Below, one piece after another: positions 15,936 to 23,187 of a DNA stretch of 27,082 nt. A program made the translations under genes and the position numbers. The stretch comes from JAGTVB01 sp964624765 (GTDB lineage: Bacteria > Pseudomonadota > Gammaproteobacteria > HK1), in the NCBI GenBank assembly GCA_964624765.1, contig CAZUZO010000034.1:1-27082 (forward strand), read 5' to 3'. The notes under the pieces are model-generated. The model made no database searches, was not told the origin of the DNA, and saw nothing but the letters and a program-made list of their open reading frames with translations. Every line of letters starts with the position of its first letter. The first letter of the stretch is position 1.

Positions 15936-16412
15936 CTAGCGTGACCGTTGGTAGGTGCCGATCAGCTCGGTGGTACCGAGGACATGCCCGACCACCGCCT
16001 TCTCGAGCTCGGCCTTGGTCGGCTCGTGACGTGGCGTCAGCACCGTATCGAGGGCGTAAAGCTTGTGGAAATAGCGATGACGCCCAATGGGCGGACAGGG
16101 GCCACCGTATCCCGTTCGCCGCCAGTCATTTAGCCCTTCTTGGGTGCCTGCCGGCAACTCCTCGGATGCCACCCCCTCGGCAAGGCCGGTCACCGTCGGT
16201 GGGATATTGTAGAGAACCCAATGCACCCAGGTCATCTTTGGCGCTGCGGGATCCGGGGCATCCGGATCGTCGACGATGAGCAATAAACTTTGGGTGCCCT
16301 CGGGAATACCCCGCCAGGTCAAAGGCGGCGAGAGATCCTCGCCATCACAGGTGTACTGCGAAGGGATCTGCCCTTGATGTTGGAATGCAGACGACATCAT
16401 CACGAACGTCAT
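15936..16412 (-). CDS. YbhB/YbcL family (PEBP-like) protein
   Basis: The 158-residue protein belongs to the phosphatidylethanolamine-binding-like family seen in bacteria as YbhB and YbcL; the bacterial function is not settled. Diagnostic segments are IPSQYTCDGEDLSPPLTWRG, LLLIVDDPDAPDPAAPKMTWVHWVLYNIPP, GLNDWRRTGYGGPCPPIGRHRYFHKLYALD, which cover the ligand-pocket DPDAP and GPxPP-x-G-x-HRY motifs. There is no signal peptide, so it is cytosolic like YbhB. The ATG at 16412 has AGGAGG seven bases upstream; the longer reading to 16484 is unlikely. It is followed by the DUF99 gene on the same strand. Confidence 0.9.
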   Translation of the reverse strand: MTFVMMSSAFQHQGQIPSQYTCDGEDLSPPLTWRGIPEGTQSLLLIVDDPDAPDPAAPKMTWVHWVLYNIPPTVTGLAEGVASEELPAGTQEGLNDWRRTGYGGPCPPIGRHRYFHKLYALDTVLTPRHEPTKAELEKAVVGHVLGTTELIGTYQRSR

Positions 16413-16538
16413 AGCCTCGCCTCCTGTTCCAGATACTACCCCATCCTTCGCCCCGTCGCTTGTCGGCTCTCCACCAGCAGCCAAGCTCAGGCTGAGTGCC
16501 TCAGCACAATACCCCCCGCGAGCAGATCATGCCGACAG

Positions 16539-16685
16539 CTCGGAGCTTGCGAATAAACCTGCTACCCGACCCGATAGCGGCGTTGGGCAGTACTGGCTCC
16601 TCGCCTATCGACTCGGTATGTCTCTCGGCTGCACCGTACGCCTGGCTCTCGAGCTGCTCGCGACGGTTTTCTCACAACCTCTTAG
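16539..16685 (+). repeat. Family A repeat, copy 6 (complete, diverged)
   Basis: 147 bp with ends AGCTTGCGAATAAACC and GGTTTTCTCACAACCTCT. The left end and a few core positions have changed. It lies between the divergent PEBP and nfi genes, ending 23 bp before nfi, and so may cover their promoters. Confidence 0.87.
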
Positions 16686-16708
16686 CTCAGATACCGAAGC
16701 TCTAGCTC

Positions 16709-17374
16709 ATGAAGATTTTACATCCTCATCCCTGGAACGTCTCCGTGGCCGAGGCCAAAGTGATCCAACAGCAGCTGCGCCGTTATGTCGTCGCCGAAGA
16801 TCGCCTCGCTGTGATCCACTCAGTAGCCGGCATCGACGTTGGCTTCGATGGCGCAGGACAACAAGCCCGTGCAGCCGTCGTGATCCTCGGTTGGCCCAAG
16901 CTCGAGATCAAAGAGCAGCTCGTCGCCGTCACACCTACACCATTCCCCTATGTGCCGGGACTGCTCTCGTTTCGCGAAATCCCTCCGGTGCTGGCTGCGC
17001 TGGAGAAGCTCACCGAGATGCCCGACTTGTTACTCTGCGATGGCCAGGGCATCGCCCACCCGCGCCGCTTCGGTATAGCCACTCACCTCGGAGTGTTGCT
17101 TGACATGCCGAGCATCGGGGTGGCCAAGAAGCGGCTGGTGGGCACCCATGGCCCGGTTCCGGTTGAACGCGGTCGCTGGGTGGCCCTGGAGCACGAAGGT
17201 GAACAAGTGGGGGCGGTGCTACGCACTCGCGTCGGCGTCAAACCCGTCTATGTTTCGCTCGGCCATCGTATCAGTCTGCCCACGGCCATCGACTTCGTGC
17301 TTCGGTGCACGAGACGGTTTCGCCTGCCCGAGACCACACGCGCAGCCCACCGCCTCGCTTCCCGCAAAGCATGA
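16709..17374 (+). CDS. nfi: Endonuclease V
   Basis: Endonuclease V nicks DNA one base 3' of deaminated adenine (inosine) and starts its repair. The 221-residue protein (E. coli 223) has the catalytic acidic residues in the usual places: Asp43 in VAGIDVGF, Glu90 in YVPGLLSFREIPP and Asp111 in LLLCDGQGIAHPRRFGIATHLG. It also has the wedge motif PYVPG, IGVAKKRLVG and the C-terminal LGHRISLPTAIDFVLRC. The ATG at 16709 is the natural start. It is monocistronic except for a possible 50-codon frame that begins within its stop codon. The neighbouring DUF99 gene encodes a second protein of the same superfamily. Confidence 0.96.
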   Translation: MKILHPHPWNVSVAEAKVIQQQLRRYVVAEDRLAVIHSVAGIDVGFDGAGQQARAAVVILGWPKLEIKEQLVAVTPTPFPYVPGLLSFREIPPVLAALEKLTEMPDLLLCDGQGIAHPRRFGIATHLGVLLDMPSIGVAKKRLVGTHGPVPVERGRWVALEHEGEQVGAVLRTRVGVKPVYVSLGHRISLPTAIDFVLRCTRRFRLPETTRAAHRLASRKA

Positions 17375-17526
17375 CTCCGGACCCGCTGCCCCACCAAGGC
17401 GGCGCGCCGGAGAAAGGCCGCACAGCGCCCAAGACTGCCCCCTCGATCCTGGATCTGCAAGCAGAGCTGCTGGCTGCACCGGCCCCATGCATCGGGAGAA
17501 CCTCTGGGCAGGTTGGAGCTCGGTAG
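17371..17526 (+). CDS. Possible small frame overlapping the nfi stop
   Basis: An ATG overlaps the nfi TGA (ATGA) and opens a frame of 50 codons: MTPDPLPHQGGAPEKGRTA at the start and an Ala-rich segment ILDLQAELLAAPAP. The ATGA coupling is the only support. The composition is Pro/Ala-rich, which random GC-rich sequence also gives, and I recognise no family. It may be the decayed start of a once longer gene. Confidence 0.2.
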   Translation: MTPDPLPHQGGAPEKGRTAPKTAPSILDLQAELLAAPAPCIGRTSGQVGAR

Positions 17527-17962
17527 TTCGCCGCGGTGGCCAGCACCGGACGCTTCTGATCCAGGCATCTGTCCTCCGAAGAAAAAAACCCTGACCGTGC
17601 AAGACAGCGATCAGGCGTTTCCATCGACTAGTTCAAAGAAGTTCAAAGAAATTTTCATTACCTGTAAATTTGTTCGATTCTCGGTTTTATTTCTCATTTT
17701 CCAAAAATCATCTTCAATTGTTGTGATTCGGTTCCCTGTGCTCCGTAATTTTTCCCAATCGCTTTTGCGACCAGCGTCGCAGACTGCTTTTATTGCAATC
17801 CGTAAAGTTCGCATCCCATGAGCATGGAGGTATCTACATCTTATAAACGCTTCGATATTTAGATGCCATTAAGATGTCATAAAGGCGAGATATTTACATG
17901 CTCGTCGACCTCGCTGCCGGGAAAGCAGTGGCGATTAAATCTATGCGCGGGGTAGTCGGGTC
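17527..17962. other. AT-rich spacer upstream of pagL
   Basis: From about 17600 to 17900 the sequence is much richer in A+T than its surroundings, with a short direct repeat (TTCAAAGAA twice, 17633-17651). The only frame of note is 67 codons on the minus strand (17611-17814, starts MRTLRIAIKAVC), with no ribosome site and no recognised family. The pagL operator-like repeats lie at the right edge. The composition suggests imported or eroded DNA. Confidence 0.45.
17857..17884 (+). promoter_or_regulatory. Three tandem hexamers resembling a PmrA/OmpR-type operator
   Basis: ATTTAG, ATTAAG and ATAAAG are separated by exactly five bases each, an 11-bp period. Read on the other strand the first two give CTTAAT-N5-CTAAAT, close to the PmrA box (YTTAAK-N5-YTTAAK). 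OmpR-family regulators bind such direct repeats on one helix face. The set ends 78 bases before pagL, a fitting place for activation. Confidence 0.5.
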
Positions 17963-18502
17963 ATGGGCATGCATTCATCGAAGATCGTGTTTGCACTTTT
18001 TTTTTGTATGTTGGTTCTTCCACAAAGCGATGCCAAGGAGGCCGATTGGCTTCACGTTGGGGTGCGCTCAGGAGCGGGCGAAACCGGCAACGGTTTCCAG
18101 ATGAAACAGTACGAGGTCTATGGCTTATACCAGCTGCCTTGGGGATATCGCTTTTCCCCGAGCACCGCATTGACGACGCGGCTCGACGGCACGGTGGGCG
18201 GGCTTGAGCATCAGAACAAAACGGGGTTGATTTCCACATTAAGCCCTACGATAGCATTGGGATTGGCCCATGACCGAATATCATTAAACGGAGGAGTCGG
18301 TGGGGCGTTATTAAGTAACACCCAATTCGAAAAGATAAACTTTGGCGGCCATTTTCAATTCCGGCTGCATGGTGGCGCTAATGTTAATATCACCCGGCAC
18401 CTGTCTACCGGCTATCGCTTCCAGCATATGTCAAACGCAAATACGTTCGATACAAATCCAGGATTGGATCTACATATGTTGGAATTAGCTTACCGATTCT
18501 GA
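17963..18502 (+). CDS. pagL: PagL-type lipid A 3-O-deacylase (acyloxyacyl hydrolase family)
   Basis: PagL is an outer-membrane beta-barrel that removes the acyl chain at position 3 of lipid A. The 179-residue precursor has a signal peptide (MGMHSSKIVFALFFCMLVLPQSDA) followed by alternating hydrophobic strands typical of a small barrel, and ends in the outer-membrane signal LELAYRF with terminal Phe. The active-site segment is YRFQHMSNANTF, with His155 and Ser157. In P. aeruginosa PagL the third member is a Glu 12 residues after the Ser; here that position is Asp169 (NPGLDLHM), with Glu174 nearby. The codons are less GC-rich than neighbours, so transfer is possible. The ATG at 17963 gives the signal peptide. 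Control by a two-component system is suggested by the upstream hexamers. Confidence 0.82.
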   Translation: MGMHSSKIVFALFFCMLVLPQSDAKEADWLHVGVRSGAGETGNGFQMKQYEVYGLYQLPWGYRFSPSTALTTRLDGTVGGLEHQNKTGLISTLSPTIALGLAHDRISLNGGVGGALLSNTQFEKINFGGHFQFRLHGGANVNITRHLSTGYRFQHMSNANTFDTNPGLDLHMLELAYRF

Positions 18503-18531
18503 GAAAAGAAGACTGGAAGGCCCATCCTCTC

Positions 18532-18604
18532 GGCCGTCGACCTTTTGCCTGCAAAGGGTCGACGGCCCCACGGGCGAAGGCAGTCAAACTGGCGAAACGA
18601 TGAC
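18532..18604. repeat. Half of a family B repeat with strong hairpin
   Basis: GGCCGTCGACC (18532-18542) is perfectly inverted at 18557-18567. The following CCCACGGGCGAAGG also occurs in the copy at 24402, and GGCGAAACGATGACC matches the family B end. It begins about 30 bp after the pagL stop and could end its transcript, though no T-run follows. Confidence 0.6.
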
Positions 18605-18629
18605 CGACGCCGGACCGGTCAATTTCCTC

Positions 18630-18854
18630 TCAACCCGCCGAGTAACCGGCCACCACCACCCCCATATCCCGCAGCAGCACGCCTAACAGTGCGGCAGCCC
18701 AGTGCCAAATGCGGCGTCCTCCCTGCCGAGCTTCCAGATCCCTTAGCACCAGACCGAGGAGCCGAACTTGAAAACGAAAGCTCCGCGGGTCCTCAACCCT
18801 TCGCAGAAGGCGTCCGTTTTCCCGGACTAGGATCAACACGGTTCGAAATGGCAT
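18630..18854 (-). CDS. Possible small protein, unknown family
   Basis: A 74-codon frame starts MPFRTVLILVRENGRLLRR, is rich in Arg and Leu, and has a hydrophobic stretch IWHWAAALLGVLLRDMGVVVAG. The sequence looks more protein-like than most frames in this gap, with a charged first half and a possible membrane helix in the second. No ribosome-binding site is clear and I recognise no family. It could be the remnant of a longer gene. Confidence 0.3.
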   Translation of the reverse strand: MPFRTVLILVRENGRLLRRVEDPRSFRFQVRLLGLVLRDLEARQGGRRIWHWAAALLGVLLRDMGVVVAGYSAG

Positions 18855-19168
18855 CGTTCGCTTTGCCCCACCATGTAAGCGAAGGCTTTCCATCGAGACA
18901 CCCAGCAAGCATTTGCAAGAGGGATGCCTACATGCTGTCCCGCTCCGCAAAGCCAGGCCGCAAGCAACCACCGGGTATCATCTGACTGAACTCACCGCTG
19001 TGTTTCGCAATCTCAAGACAGAGTGTCCCGGTAATCTGTACACTGGCCGCCAGCAGCTCCATGGCAAGAGACCAAGGGGGCCGCGGCCCCATGACCGATG
19101 AAGTTTTCGAATTGGACGGCCCTAATGGAACTCTTGGCATTCGAGCAGGCATCGTTTCGGAATGACGC
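18855..19168. other. Spacer upstream of mlaC
   Basis: No gene is supported here. GGGGGCCGCGGCCCC (about 19076-19090) is a GC-rich palindrome. GGCATCGTTTCGGAATGAC (about 19148-19166) just before the first in-frame ATG of mlaC resembles a family B end, so the mlaC upstream region may also carry a repeat remnant. Confidence 0.35.
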
Positions 19169-19246
19169 ATGACAATTTTGGGTAATATCCTGATCCGCTT
19201 CGCCAAACTCGCCCATCACCAGAGAGCCTCGGCACGCCGGCGACCG

Positions 19247-19888
19247 ATGCAATCCTGGCTAGCTTGGCTTGCCGCATCGCTGCTGGCGATGGGTGGCGGC
19301 GCGATCGCCGGTAAGGCAACCGCGGAGCAAGCTCCCAGCACCGAGGCGCAAGCACTCGTTGAAAAAACCACGGTTGCGCTCCTGACAGCTTTCGAGCGTG
19401 AGCGCGCCTCGATTCGCCAAGACCCTACCCACGCCTATGCCATCGTCGATGAGATCCTCTCGCCTCATGTCGACTATGAACGCGTCACACGGCTCATCCT
19501 CGGCCGCTATTGGCGCCAAACCAGCCCGCAACAAAGGCAACGGTTCATGGATGAGTTTCGCGCGCTGCAAATCCGCACCTACGCCACGGCACTCCTCGAC
19601 TACACCGACACCCGCGTCCGCTACCTGCCCACGCGGCAACCCGAACAGGCCGATCGAGCTCGGGTGCGAACGCAGATCCCAGGGCGTCAGGGCCCACCCG
19701 TCGCTGTAGATTATCGATTGCACCGTGTGGATGGCCGTTGGAAGGTTTACGATATCCTGGTGGAAGGAGTGAGTCTGCTCATCAGTCACCGAGCCTCCAT
19801 CGGGGCGCAGATCGCTCAGGTGGGGATCGACGGAGTCATCGAGCAACTCGGTGCCCAAAACCGGGAGCCCCTTCCCCTAGATCGCTAG
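19247..19888 (+). CDS. mlaC: MlaC/Ttg2D family periplasmic phospholipid-binding protein
   Basis: MlaC carries phospholipids across the periplasm between the outer-membrane MlaA complex and the inner-membrane MlaFEDB transporter. From the ATG at 19247 the protein has 213 residues with a signal peptide (MQSWLAWLAASLLAMGGGAIAG, cleaved near ATA-EQ). The mature part shows the family run: IVDEILSPHVDYERVTRLILGRYWRQTSPQQRQRFMDEFRALQIRTYATALLDY in outline, then VRTQIPGRQGPPVAVDYRLHRVDGRWKVYDILVEGVSLL. An in-frame ATG at 19169 would add 26 residues and lengthen the n-region; neither start has a strong ribosome site. No mlaF, E, D or B gene is nearby, so this is an orphan copy or part of a split system. 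Confidence 0.88.
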   Translation: MQSWLAWLAASLLAMGGGAIAGKATAEQAPSTEAQALVEKTTVALLTAFERERASIRQDPTHAYAIVDEILSPHVDYERVTRLILGRYWRQTSPQQRQRFMDEFRALQIRTYATALLDYTDTRVRYLPTRQPEQADRARVRTQIPGRQGPPVAVDYRLHRVDGRWKVYDILVEGVSLLISHRASIGAQIAQVGIDGVIEQLGAQNREPLPLDR

Positions 19889-19894
19889 ACACCG

Positions 19895-21202
19895 CTAACG
19901 CGACTCGAACAACGCAACAGCCTCGGCATGATCGGTGTGGGGAAACATGTCCACGACCCCAACCCGCGCGAGCCGAAACCCCTTCTGGCTCACCAGCAGC
20001 TGGGCGTCCCGAGCGAGGGTTGCAAAGTTACAAGACACATAGAGGATACGCGTCAGGTGCTCGATTCCGGGTGCTTGCAACACGGATAGACAACCGCTTC
20101 GAGGTGGATCGAGCAACAGTTTGTTCCATCGCCGTTGCAACCATGCCCGGCACTCGTCCGCCAAACCCAGGTCGACCTGCTGGAATCGGGCATTGGGAAT
20201 CCCGTTCCGGCGGGCATTTTCCTGGGCACGTTGCACCAAAGGGGCGCTACCCTCCAAGCCGATGATCTCGTCCACCAAACCGGCCAACGGCAATGTGAAA
20301 TTGCCAAGGCCGCAGTACATATCCAGCAGGCGCTCGTGCTTTTGGGGTTCCAGCAGCGTCACCGCCAACGAGATCAGGCTTTGGTTGACCGCCCCATTGA
20401 CCTGCACGAAGTCGCCCGGCATGAATTGAAGCTCCAACCCCCAATCGGTTAACCGGTAATTCAGCGGTTTGGCCTCCGCCGGCCAGAGTGGGGTGAGGGT
20501 ATCGGGGCCGCCAGGTTGCAGGTAGAGCTGCAGCGACTGTAGCTCGGCAAAGTCGAGCAGACGCGCCTTGTCTCCATCGCTTAAGGGTACGAGGTGGCGC
20601 ACCACTATAGCGGCATCCGCGTCCCCCACGGCCACCTCGATCTGCGGTATCTGCCGTCGAGCTTCCAGCTGACCGAGAACATCACCCAGCCGATCGATCC
20701 GCTCGCCGATCGAGGGATGCAGGGTCAAGCACTGGCGGAGATCGGCCACGAATTGGCCGCCGACCTCGCGATATCCAACCAGCACGCGGTGCTTTTTCTC
20801 AACATATCTCACACTCAGGCGCGCGCGGCGACGATAACCCCATGGATCCAGGGCAAGGGGAGGCAGCCACGATTGCGGTTGTAGGCACCCATACTGCCAG
20901 AGCAAAGCGCACAAGCGGCGCTCCTTGAGGTCGAGCTGGGCCGCCCTCGTCATGTGCTGCAGCGTGCAACCGCTGCAGAGGTCGAAATGTGGGCAACGAG
21001 GTTCAGTGCGCCGCGGAGCGGGTGTCAAGATCTCAACGAGTTCGCCTACCTGGCACCTGCGCCTACCACCGCGTAGACGTACTTTGACTCTCTCCCCCGG
21101 CAGCGTGCCCGGCACCATCAGTTGCCGACCATTGACGACCGCCACCCCCAGCCCCTGTGGATTGAGCTCCTCCACGGTGACGATCAGCACTGGCTCTGAC
21201 AT
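19895..21202 (-). CDS. rlmD: 23S rRNA (uracil1939-C5)-methyltransferase RlmD
   Basis: RlmD methylates U1939 of 23S rRNA with S-adenosylmethionine. The 435-residue protein (E. coli 433) has an N-terminal TRAM domain (about 1-62), then iron-sulfur ligands Cys70, Cys76, Cys79 (RCPHFDLCSGC) and Cys158. The SAM domain contains LLDMYCGLGNFTLPLA (292-307), LLLDPPRSG (362-370), the catalytic Cys391 in ILYVSCNFATLARD and the base Glu427 in DHAEAVALFE. All catalytic residues are present. Stop and mlaC stop are convergent, six bases apart. It lies in a same-strand run with the exonuclease and cysM; a cysM-rlmD neighbourhood is common in gammaproteobacteria. Confidence 0.96.
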   Translation of the reverse strand: MSEPVLIVTVEELNPQGLGVAVVNGRQLMVPGTLPGERVKVRLRGGRRRCQVGELVEILTPAPRRTEPRCPHFDLCSGCTLQHMTRAAQLDLKERRLCALLWQYGCLQPQSWLPPLALDPWGYRRRARLSVRYVEKKHRVLVGYREVGGQFVADLRQCLTLHPSIGERIDRLGDVLGQLEARRQIPQIEVAVGDADAAIVVRHLVPLSDGDKARLLDFAELQSLQLYLQPGGPDTLTPLWPAEAKPLNYRLTDWGLELQFMPGDFVQVNGAVNQSLISLAVTLLEPQKHERLLDMYCGLGNFTLPLAGLVDEIIGLEGSAPLVQRAQENARRNGIPNARFQQVDLGLADECRAWLQRRWNKLLLDPPRSGCLSVLQAPGIEHLTRILYVSCNFATLARDAQLLVSQKGFRLARVGVVDMFPHTDHAEAVALFESR

Positions 21203-21264
21203 CGCTACACGTTACGTTTGAGACTCCTCGGCCTGAAGTACACTGGCAGCTGCTGGGAAAGGTA

Positions 21265-22065
21265 TCACTCGCCCTGGCGTTCGTGGTCCACCCAGCCAGC
21301 CAAGAAAGCTTCAAAGTGTGGCTTGCCCTCTCGTGCTAACAAATCGCGCACACGCTGACATTCCAGCGCGTATCCAGGCGCCGTCAACCGCCCCCGCATG
21401 AGCTCGAAACGCAGATAGAGGACATACGTGTTCAGTACATCCACCTCACAGTAATGGCGAATCGCCGCTCTATCGCCGAGGAGATAGTATTCCCAGACCT
21501 GAGAACCGTCCATCCCCAATTTGCCCGGCAAACCGACCAGCATCGCCATCTCCTGTAACCCCACGACGGCTCGGCCTTGGTAGCCGGACAAGACATCCAT
21601 CAGATCGGTGTGGCGGTAGTGGAAACGGTTTAGGTAGTTATTCCAGCGAAAGCTCGCATCCGATTCTCCCGCTTCCCAATAACGCGGTGCCGCAACGCCA
21701 TGCAGCATCGTTCGATAGTGCAACACCGGCAGGTCGAAACGACCACCGTTCCAGGACACCAGAACCGGACTGTAACGATCCAACCCCTCAAAGAAACGCT
21801 CCAGCAGCTCTCGTTCCGGCGAATCCGGGTGACCGAGGGACCAAACCTTTAGCCGATCGCCGGAACGCAACACCGCGGAGATGGCGACGATCCGGTGTAG
21901 ATGATGCGGCAGAAACTCACCACCCATGGACTGCCGGCGCTGCTGAAACATGATCTCGGCGACGTGCCGATCACTGAGCCCCTGCAACCCATAAAGCCGG
22001 CGACCGCTCTGCACATCCGGGACTGTCTCGATATCGAAGACAAACACGTTCATCCCATTGTCCAT
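21265..22065 (-). CDS. Predicted 3'-5' exonuclease (PolB-like exo domain)
   Basis: The 266-residue protein is a stand-alone DnaQ-fold exonuclease of the DNA_pol_B_exo2 type. The three acidic motifs are present: FVFDIETVPD (Exo I), LVSWNGGRFDLPVLHYR (Exo II) and YCEVDVLNTYVLYLRFEL (Exo III). They would hold two metal ions for removal of 3' nucleotides from DNA or RNA. The ATG at 22065 has GGAG twelve bases upstream; an ATG four codons later (22053) is equally likely. It sits between cysM (45 bp away) and rlmD (62 bp), all on one strand. The biological role of this family is not established. Confidence 0.88.
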   Translation of the reverse strand: MDNGMNVFVFDIETVPDVQSGRRLYGLQGLSDRHVAEIMFQQRRQSMGGEFLPHHLHRIVAISAVLRSGDRLKVWSLGHPDSPERELLERFFEGLDRYSPVLVSWNGGRFDLPVLHYRTMLHGVAAPRYWEAGESDASFRWNNYLNRFHYRHTDLMDVLSGYQGRAVVGLQEMAMLVGLPGKLGMDGSQVWEYYLLGDRAAIRHYCEVDVLNTYVLYLRFELMRGRLTAPGYALECQRVRDLLAREGKPHFEAFLAGWVDHERQGE

Positions 22066-22110
22066 GCTTCGACCCAGCTCCTACACGCCACTACCGCCAG
22101 AACGGCACCC

Positions 22111-23013
22111 TCAAGCGGCGGGGAAAACCCCGGTAGAAAGATAGCGATCGCCTCGGTCGCAGATGATGACCGCCATAACCGCGTGTTGCACTTCTCGACC
22201 CAGCCGCAACGCCGCAGCCACGGCCCCCCCCGAAGAAATACCTGCGAAGATCCCTTCTTGCGCCGCCAGCGCGCGGGTAGTGGCTTCCGCTTCCTCCTGG
22301 GTCACCTCGATGAGCCGATCCACGCGCGTCGGATCGTAAATCCTTGGTAGATACTCGGTTGGCCAGCGACGAATCCCAGGGATATTGGCCCCCTCCGCCG
22401 GTTGCACGCCAATGATCTGCACCGAGGGATTGACTTCCTTAAGGTAGCGCGACGTACCCATGATGGTTCCCGTGGTGCCCATCGAGCTGACGAAGTGGGT
22501 GATCTCACCTTGGGTCTCTTGCCAGAGCTCAGGACCGGTGCCACGATAATGTGCAAGCGGATTGTCCGGATTAGCGAACTGATCCAACACCCGTCCCTTG
22601 GCTTTGGCCTGCATCTGTAACGCCAGATCGCGCGCCGCTTCCATCCCACCCGCCTGCGAAACCAAAATGATTTCAGCACCATAAGCGCGCATCGCGGCTC
22701 GCCGCTCGGCGCTCATGTGCTCTGGCATAATCAGTACCATGTGGTAGCCTTTGACCGCGGCCACCATGGCCAACGCTATGCCGGTGTTACCGCTAGTGGC
22801 TTCAATCAGCGTATCACCGGGCTTGATCTCTCCGCGCCGCTCCGCACCCGTGATCATGCTCAGAGCCGGCCGGTCCTTGACCGAGCCCGCGGGGTTGTTC
22901 CCCTCAAGTTTCGCCAGTACCACGTTGCGGCCGTCTCCCGGTAACCGTCTCAGTCGAACCAGCGGGGTGTGACCTACCAAACGCTCGACGGTAGGTAAGC
23001 GCATACTAGTCAT
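22111..23013 (-). CDS. cysM: Cysteine synthase B
   Basis: CysM makes cysteine (or S-sulfocysteine from thiosulfate) from O-acetylserine using pyridoxal phosphate. The 300-residue protein (E. coli 303) has the cofactor Lys46 in NPAGSVKDRPA, EATSGNTGIALAMVAAVKGY, VSSMGTTGTIMGTSRYLKE for phosphate binding, GVQPAEGANIPGIRRWP, GIFAGISSGGAVAAAL and the C-terminal ICDRGDRYLSTGVF typical of CysM rather than CysK. The ATG at 23013 has GGGAT about seven bases upstream; an internal ATG three codons later is possible. A family A repeat lies just upstream and may overlap the promoter. Confidence 0.94.
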   Translation of the reverse strand: MTSMRLPTVERLVGHTPLVRLRRLPGDGRNVVLAKLEGNNPAGSVKDRPALSMITGAERRGEIKPGDTLIEATSGNTGIALAMVAAVKGYHMVLIMPEHMSAERRAAMRAYGAEIILVSQAGGMEAARDLALQMQAKAKGRVLDQFANPDNPLAHYRGTGPELWQETQGEITHFVSSMGTTGTIMGTSRYLKEVNPSVQIIGVQPAEGANIPGIRRWPTEYLPRIYDPTRVDRLIEVTQEEAEATTRALAAQEGIFAGISSGGAVAAALRLGREVQHAVMAVIICDRGDRYLSTGVFPAA

Positions 23014-23028
23014 TCAACGATCCCGTTG

Positions 23029-23181
23029 CTCAAAGGTTGTGAAAAAACCTGCTACACAACCCGATAGCGGCGTTGCGCGGTGCTCGCTCCTCGCCTCGCT
23101 ATCTGATGTATCTCTCCGCTTAGCCCGGTCCACCTGGCTTTCGGTTCGGGTCGCTCGGACCCAGTTTCTTCACAGTTTGTC
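23029..23181 (+). repeat. Family A repeat, copy 7 (diverged)
   Basis: The left end AAAGGTTGTGAAAAAACC and core CCCGATAGCGGCGTTG are clear. The right end (GTTTCTTCACAGTTTG) is diverged and a small insertion gives 153 bp. It fills the whole space between rimI and cysM. Confidence 0.85.
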
Positions 23182-23187
23182 CACCGC

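Noticed and set aside
17219..17624. Several overlapping minus-strand frames of 106-127 codons
   Set aside because: They overlap the end of nfi and the GC-rich spacer in different frames, are rich in Arg/Pro/Ser and show no family pattern.
17611..17814. 67-codon minus-strand frame in the AT-rich spacer
   Set aside because: No ribosome site, no recognised family. Noted in the spacer entry but not called as a gene.
18532..18567. Intrinsic terminator of pagL
   Set aside because: The hairpin is strong but no T-run follows, and its sequence belongs to the family B repeats, so it is listed as a repeat.
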